This document shows positions 4,905 through 8,377 of a stretch of DNA of 8,377 nt, in pieces. The position numbers and the translations under genes were made by a program. Location of the stretch: NCBI GenBank assembly GCA_035273665.1, contig DATEOW010000199.1, positions 1 to 8,377 on the forward strand, read 5' to 3'. The DNA comes from DATEEW01 sp035273665. Lineage in GTDB: Bacteria > Pseudomonadota > Gammaproteobacteria > Burkholderiales > SG8-39. Under the pieces are notes generated by a model. The model was not told where the DNA came from. It made no database searches and saw only the letters and a list, made by a program, of their open reading frames with translations. Each line of letters opens with the position of its first letter. The stretch's first letter is position 1.

Positions 4905-6689
4905 ATGGACCAAGCCGCCTATCCAAGACCGCAATTCGAACGGGCGCACTGGCTATCGCTTGACGGCATATGGCGCTTCTTGTTCGACGACAATCTCGAC
5001 TACAAGCGCCCTTCCGATATCAAGCATTGGCCCTTGGATATCCGTGTACCGATGCCTCCGGAGTCGGTCGCAAGCGGCATCGGCGATCGCGGCTTTCACC
5101 GCTGCTGCTGGTATGAGCGCGAGTTCGATATCCGGGCTGACGGCCAGCGCGTCATTCTGCATTTCGGTGCCGTGGACTATAGCGCCCGGGTGTGGGTGAA
5201 TGGCCACCTTGTCGCCGAGCATGAGGGCGGGCACACGCCCTTCGCGGCCGATATCACCGACGCGTTGAGCGAAAGCGGCACCCACACGGTTACCGTCCAG
5301 GCGGAAGACGATCCGCAGGATCTCGCCAAACCTCGCGGCAAACAGGATTGGCAAGCCGAGCCGCATTCGATCTGGTATCCGCGCACCACGGGCATCTGGC
5401 AAACCGTGTGGTTGGAGCGCGTCAATGGGACTCACATCTCGAAAATATTGTGGACACCGCATTTCGAGCGCTTCGAAATCGCCTTCGAAGCCTTTGTCGA
5501 AGGAAAGCTTGAGGACGATCTCACAATCGATGTGCGTCTGTATCACGGCGAGCATCTGCTTTCCGATGACCGTTACAAAGTCATCATGAACGAAGTGCAT
5601 CGCGGCATCGCGCTCTCCGATCCAGGTATCGACGATTCGCGCAATGAACTTCTTTGGAGTCCCGAGCGCCCCACGCTACTCCAGGCGGAAATCCGCTTGC
5701 GTCAAGGCGATCGCGTATTGGATGAGATCAAGTCCTATACTGCGCTTCGCTCCGTGAACATTCTGCGCGATCGCTTCATGCTGAATGGGCGCCCCTATAT
5801 CTTGCGGTTGGTGCTCGATCAAGGCTATTGGCCCGATACGCTGCTTGCCGCTCCGGACGATGATGCTTTGCGCAAAGATGTCGAACTGGCCAAAGCGATG
5901 GGCTTCAACGGCGTACGCAAACATCAAAAGGTCGAGAACCCGCGCTATCTGTACTGGGCGGACCGCCTCGGGCTGCTCGTCTGGGAAGAAATGCCTTCGG
6001 CCTATCGATTCACACGCAAAGCGGTCAGCCGACTCGTGCAGGAATGGACCGAAGTCATCGAACGCGACTACAGCCACCCCTGTGTGATTGTCTGGGTGCC
6101 TTTCAACGAATCTTGGGGCGTGCCCGATTTACCGAGCACGCCGCAACATCGTAACGCGGTGGAAGCGCTCTATCACCTCACCAAGACGCTGGACTCAACG
6201 CGACCCGTCATCGGCAACGACGGCTGGGAAAGCAGCGCCACGGACATGATCGGCATTCACGATTACGACGCCAACCTCGAACATATGCAGTCGCGCTACG
6301 GGGCCGATGTAAAACGCGAGGACCTGCTCGATCGACGCCGTCCCGGCGGTCGTGTACTCACGCTGGATGGTTATCCCGCCCGCGGACAACCGGTGATCCT
6401 GACGGAGTTCGGTGGCATCGCGTACGCCAAGTGTCCGCAACCCGGCGTCGATCAGATCTGGGGTTATTCGAAAGTTGAAAGCGACAAAGAATTTGCCGAG
6501 CGTTATAGCGAGTTGCTCAACCTCATCAACAATATTTCGATGTTCAGCGGTTTTTGCTACACGCAATTCGCCGATACCTTTCAAGAAGCCAATGGCCTGC
6601 TGTGCGCGGACCGCACGCCAAAAATCCCCTTGAAGGTCATCTCCGAGGCCACACGCATTTCTCGCACCCACATTCCAGGGGTGGTGTGA
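4905..6689 (+). CDS. Glycoside hydrolase family 2 enzyme (beta-galactosidase/glucuronidase superfamily), cytoplasmic
   Basis: The 594-residue protein shows the GH2 three-part layout. A jelly-roll sugar-binding domain is at about 1-175 (FHRCCWYEREF, HEGGHTPF), an Ig-like sandwich at about 176-285, and a TIM barrel from about 290. The likely acid/base is Glu402 in VPFNESWG and the nucleophile Glu501 in ILTEFGG, at spacing close to E. coli GusA (Glu413, Glu504; 603 residues). The C-terminal NxK motif that glucuronidases use to grip the uronate carboxylate is absent: EANG stands where GusA has NKKG. A glucuronidase is therefore unlikely. There is no signal peptide, so it acts on imported or internally made glycosides. 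It starts 8 bases after glf, with its GAGGGGG ribosome site overlapping the glf stop. Context suggests a galactose or galactofuranose glycoside as substrate (inference). Confidence 0.92.
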   Translation: MDQAAYPRPQFERAHWLSLDGIWRFLFDDNLDYKRPSDIKHWPLDIRVPMPPESVASGIGDRGFHRCCWYEREFDIRADGQRVILHFGAVDYSARVWVNGHLVAEHEGGHTPFAADITDALSESGTHTVTVQAEDDPQDLAKPRGKQDWQAEPHSIWYPRTTGIWQTVWLERVNGTHISKILWTPHFERFEIAFEAFVEGKLEDDLTIDVRLYHGEHLLSDDRYKVIMNEVHRGIALSDPGIDDSRNELLWSPERPTLLQAEIRLRQGDRVLDEIKSYTALRSVNILRDRFMLNGRPYILRLVLDQGYWPDTLLAAPDDDALRKDVELAKAMGFNGVRKHQKVENPRYLYWADRLGLLVWEEMPSAYRFTRKAVSRLVQEWTEVIERDYSHPCVIVWVPFNESWGVPDLPSTPQHRNAVEALYHLTKTLDSTRPVIGNDGWESSATDMIGIHDYDANLEHMQSRYGADVKREDLLDRRRPGGRVLTLDGYPARGQPVILTEFGGIAYAKCPQPGVDQIWGYSKVESDKEFAERYSELLNLINNISMFSGFCYTQFADTFQEANGLLCADRTPKIPLKVISEATRISRTHIPGVV

Positions 6690-7777
6690 TGCATCAGCTT
6701 GAGTTGCATAAACCGGATGGACGCCGGCTCACGCTCTATAGCCGCCGGCCTATCGATCCCGGATTGAAGGCACCGAGCCCCTTCCCCGACCCCTTACGCG
6801 CAAATCCGCATATGCGTTGGCACCCTTTGCGAGGTGAGTGGATTACCTACGCGGCGTTCCGACAAGATCGCACCTTCCTTCCGCCGCCCGAATACAACCC
6901 TCTCGCGGTGACACGCGATCCGACGCAGCCGACGGAATTGCCGCTGGGCGATTGGGAAGTGGCCGTATTCGATAATCGCTTTCCCTCGCTCAGCCTTGAA
7001 GCACACGACCCGCCGATGTTGATCACGCCTACAGCGCCGTCGCGCGGCCATTGCGAAGTCGTTGTGTTCACGCAGGACGCGCATGCGTCTCTCGGCATAT
7101 TGCCGCTTAGCCATATCAAGCTCTTGTTCGATGTCTGGGCGGATCGTATGAGCCGGTTGCGCGACACGCCGGGCATCGAATATGTACTACCGTTCGAAAA
7201 TCGCGGCACTGAAGTCGGCGTGACTTTGCATCACCCACATGGACAAATTTACGCTTATCCGACGATCCCACCGGTCCCTGCCCGCATGCAGGAACAAGCG
7301 CGCGCGCATTTCGATCAACATCGTAAAAGCAATCTGCAGGATCACATTGCACGTGAAATTGAAGATGGTGCGCGAATCCTGTATCGCGGCGAGCATGCAA
7401 TCGCCTTCGTGCCCGTTTGCGCGCGGTATCCCTATGAGGCATGGGTCGCGCCCATTGAAGCGGTCCCTAGCTTTGTTGAGTTGAATGAGGAACAGCGCAT
7501 TGACCTGGCACGCGCATTAAAGACTTTGCTGCTGAAGTACGACGGATTGTGGAACCGCCCTTTTCCTTATCTCATGGCGTGGTATCAAGCCCCGACCGAT
7601 GGTGAAGCACATCCGGAATCGCACTTACACGCGCAGTTTTATCCTCCATACCGCACGAAGGACCGGCTGAAATATTTGGCAGGCACCGAACTCGGCGCGG
7701 GATTTTTCGCGATGGATGCGCTGCCCGAAGACAAGGCGCGCGAGCTACAAGCGGTCGCAGTCGACTTGGCGGATTAA
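6689..7777 (+). CDS. galT: Galactose-1-phosphate uridylyltransferase
   Basis: The enzyme exchanges UMP between UDP-glucose and galactose-1-phosphate to give UDP-galactose and glucose-1-phosphate (Leloir pathway, cytoplasm). The 362 residues fit the family (E. coli GalT 348). The active-site motif is His182-Pro-His184-Gly-Gln186, with His184 the predicted nucleophile. The second HIT-like half carries ESHLHAQFYPP (His312, His314). N-terminal family signatures include WHPLRGEW and AVFDNRFPSL. The Cys pair that binds zinc in E. coli GalT (Cys52/Cys55) is missing; the equivalent region reads PPEYNPLAV. The start ATG shares one base with the GH2 stop (TGATG), and AGGGG upstream serves as ribosome site; the frame is open further upstream inside GH2 but no better start is there. 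It supplies the substrate for the Glf encoded two genes earlier. Confidence 0.95.
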   Translation: MHQLELHKPDGRRLTLYSRRPIDPGLKAPSPFPDPLRANPHMRWHPLRGEWITYAAFRQDRTFLPPPEYNPLAVTRDPTQPTELPLGDWEVAVFDNRFPSLSLEAHDPPMLITPTAPSRGHCEVVVFTQDAHASLGILPLSHIKLLFDVWADRMSRLRDTPGIEYVLPFENRGTEVGVTLHHPHGQIYAYPTIPPVPARMQEQARAHFDQHRKSNLQDHIAREIEDGARILYRGEHAIAFVPVCARYPYEAWVAPIEAVPSFVELNEEQRIDLARALKTLLLKYDGLWNRPFPYLMAWYQAPTDGEAHPESHLHAQFYPPYRTKDRLKYLAGTELGAGFFAMDALPEDKARELQAVAVDLAD

Positions 7778-7779
7778 GT

Positions 7780-8377
7780 ATGGAATCGCGCGCCATTGAA
7801 GTCAGCCGAAAATTGGCATTGCTACGCCGCTTCCTGCAGCAGGAAAACGCGGGAGCCATTCGATTGCGTGGCACGGACTGGTTCGCTTGGGCGACTGCGG
7901 GCGCTTCCAACACCGTTCTGCTGATTCAGGAAACCGGGATCGCGGAAATCCTTGTGAACGCACAAAACGCCTGGATACTTTGCGATCACATCGAGGCCCA
8001 GCGCCTTGTCGACGAAGCGCTGCCCTCTGGGTTCGAACTGCATGTCTCGCCCTGGATGGAGCCCGATCGACGGGAGACATTCGTTCGCGAGCACAGCGAG
8101 AACAGGAAAGTCCTGAGCGATAGGCCGGCGGATCAAAACGAGGCCGCTTTGCCTCCGACTCTGGTGGCCGAAAGATACGCGCTCAGCGAAACGGAACAGC
8201 ATCGTTTTCGGCGCGTGGGCCGCCTCGCCGCCGAAGCGATGGGCGAAGTTCTGCAAGCGGCAAAACCGGAATGGACCGAGTATCAGCTTGCCGGCGCAGG
8301 TGCCGAGGCCCTGTGGCAACGCGGCCTCCATCCCGCTCTAACGCTCGCCGCAGGCAGTCGACGCTTGCCGCTGTATC
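7780..8377 (+). CDS. M24 family metallopeptidase (creatinase/Xaa-Pro aminopeptidase-like), N-terminal part
   Basis: The frame is open from the ATG at 7780 to the window edge (199 codons), so the C-terminus is missing. The visible part resembles the N-terminal, non-catalytic domain of creatinase/aminopeptidase P-type proteins. It has a helix starting MESRAIEVSRKLALLRRFL, a strand/turn region with GTDWFAWATAGASNTVLL, and an ILCDHIEAQRL segment. A helix from about residue 134 (LSETEQHRFRRVGRLAAEAM) leads into the pita-bread catalytic domain. The five metal ligands (Asp, Asp, His, Glu, Glu) would lie beyond the window, so activity cannot be judged. It begins 2 bases after the galT stop with only a weak ribosome site, which implies translational coupling. 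Why a peptidase-fold protein is tied to galactose genes is unknown. Family call is good from pattern recognition. Confidence 0.8.
   Translation, partial: MESRAIEVSRKLALLRRFLQQENAGAIRLRGTDWFAWATAGASNTVLLIQETGIAEILVNAQNAWILCDHIEAQRLVDEALPSGFELHVSPWMEPDRRETFVREHSENRKVLSDRPADQNEAALPPTLVAERYALSETEQHRFRRVGRLAAEAMGEVLQAAKPEWTEYQLAGAGAEALWQRGLHPALTLAAGSRRLPLY

Noticed and set aside
4953..5600. A 215-codon minus-strand open frame inside the GH2 gene
   Set aside because: It lies wholly antisense to a strongly recognised GH2 gene, has no family resemblance, and open antisense frames are common in GC-rich codon usage.
6195..6671. A 158-codon minus-strand open frame opposite the GH2 C-terminus
   Set aside because: It covers the DNA encoding the GH2 nucleophile region and shows no independent start signal or recognisable domain.
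6554..6688. A 45-codon upstream extension of galT within GH2
   Set aside because: The extension is not GalT-like; the ATG at 6689 has a GGGG-type ribosome site and the usual stop/start overlap.
7822..8331. A 169-codon minus-strand open frame opposite the M24 gene
   Set aside because: It is the antisense shadow of the M24 reading frame, which continues openly to the window edge and has recognisable family features.
1..8377. Mobile element, CRISPR array, tRNA or rRNA
   Set aside because: No transposase or integrase motif, no repeat-spacer series, and no tRNA cloverleaf or rRNA signature was seen on either strand.

Overview
The window looks like chromosomal DNA from a Gram-negative bacterium, most likely a gamma- or betaproteobacterium. 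This rests on a GC-rich composition judged by eye, proteobacterial-looking protein sequences, tight gene packing and AGGAG-type ribosome binding sites. The genus cannot be fixed from the sequence. I see no mobile element, CRISPR array, tRNA or rRNA.

Left part (1-2339): a minus-strand operon of three genes reads HxlR-family regulator, then a secreted cupin protein (4-base ATGA overlap), then a DUF2157-like multi-pass membrane protein that runs off the left edge. Divergent from the regulator is a small thioredoxin-like protein with a CxxC motif. The roughly 125-base divergent spacer carries a perfect 6-6-6 inverted repeat, an imperfect one, and a possible promoter that would start the regulator mRNA at its own AUG. 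The thioredoxin-like gene converges on an 89-residue protein of unknown function with a Cys/His-rich tail. A 9-bp-stem hairpin between them probably serves as a shared terminator.

Middle (2340-2555): a 216-base non-coding stretch holds a perfect tandem 9-bp repeat and two GC-rich hairpins. It is the likely promoter/leader region of the operon to its right.

Right part (2556-8377): five tightly packed or overlapping plus-strand genes encode a GT-B glycosyltransferase, UDP-galactopyranose mutase (glf), a cytoplasmic GH2 glycoside hydrolase, a galactose-1-phosphate uridylyltransferase (galT) and an M24 creatinase-like metallopeptidase cut by the right edge. GalT would make UDP-galactopyranose, Glf would convert it to UDP-galactofuranose, and the glycosyltransferase could use that donor. 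The GH2 enzyme may cleave a related glycoside, and the role of the M24 protein is unknown. A compact galactofuranose metabolism operon is the most interesting proposal in this window, but the substrates of the glycosyltransferase and hydrolase are inferred only from gene neighbourhood.
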